Below the pieces are notes generated by a model, which saw nothing but the letters and a program-made list of their open reading frames with translations, ran no database searches and was not told the DNA's origin. Below are positions 34,427 to 34,505 of a DNA stretch of 34,505 bases, one piece after another. The stretch is from an uncultured Bacteroides sp. (GTDB lineage: Bacteria; Bacteroidota; Bacteroidia; Bacteroidales; Bacteroidaceae): the NCBI GenBank assembly GCA_947173895.1, contig CAMWGU010000028.1, forward strand, positions 1 through 34,505. The letters run 5' to 3'. The translations under genes and the position numbers were made by a program. Numbering within the stretch: the stretch's first letter is position 1; every line of letters starts with the position of its first letter.

Positions 34427-34505
34427 ATGAAATCGAAAAACAGTTCTGCCATGTGTACAGAAGGAATCATCGACAGGTATGTCAATTTTTATACTGATTT
34501 TGCCT
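34427..34505 (+). CDS. Start of a gene cut by the window edge (partial)
   Basis: An ATG shortly after a clear -7 box opens a frame that runs to the window end (26 codons, MKSKNSSAMCTEGIIDRYVN...). An alternative start is the second Met (codon 9). Too little is present to name the product. Confidence 0.55.
   Translation, partial: MKSKNSSAMCTEGIIDRYVNFYTDFA

Overview
The window looks like a chromosomal segment of a gut Bacteroidales bacterium, most likely Bacteroides or Phocaeicola. The evidence is the repeated Bacteroidetes-type promoter box TAnnTTTG upstream of at least 19 transcription units, the near absence of Shine-Dalgarno leaders, glycosidase genes of the GH92, GH38 and GH95-like kinds, a Bacteroidetes-type HU-HIG protein, meso-diaminopimelate dehydrogenase, and a truncated Bacteroidetes-style tyrosine recombinase. 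No rRNA, tRNA, CRISPR array or intact mobile element was found. Species assignment is inference.

Layout. 1-3.1 kb: possible tail of an upstream gene, a tandem array of 22-bp palindromes, then a GH95-like lipoprotein glycosidase. 3.3-6.4 kb: divergent M20 deacylase (probable arginine pathway) and long-chain acyl-CoA ligase. 6.3-7.1 kb: recombinase remnant overlapping the ligase 3' end. 7.3-9.2 kb: prfB (RF2, without a programmed frameshift), a 44-aa membrane peptide and a CYTH phosphatase. 9.3-12.7 kb: a second palindrome array, a TonB-dependent-type outer membrane protein and an ECF sigma factor. 12.7-17 kb: VanZ-like protein, sodium-coupled NSS transporter, helix-hairpin-helix protein and alkaline phosphatase. 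17.2-22.9 kb: intact GntR/UTRA regulator facing a GH92-GH38 alpha-mannosidase pair that are both pseudogenes. 23-26.9 kb: a third, inverted-repeat-type palindrome array, a candidate small RNA, nrdG and nrdD behind a cobalamin riboswitch. 26.9-31.8 kb: CCA-adding enzyme, lipoprotein, ruvA, ddh and HU-HIG protein. 31.8-34.5 kb: a fourth palindrome array, lgt, a tiny putative lipoprotein, a PfkB sugar kinase and the start of a further gene.

How parts fit. The mannosidase locus was probably a small glycan-degradation unit with a divergent regulator. Its two enzymes now carry at least four nonsense codons, two one-base G insertions and an internal deletion, while the regulator is open. The nrdD-nrdG pair forms a B12-regulated operon for anaerobic deoxynucleotide synthesis. 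The most unusual elements are (i) four intergenic arrays with a 21-22 bp period, three of them bounded by perfect inverted repeats, and (ii) a promoter-to-terminator small RNA candidate at 23435-23755 (minus) with seven AGGTA motifs and an anti-SD-complementary AGGAGGTGA between two hairpins.
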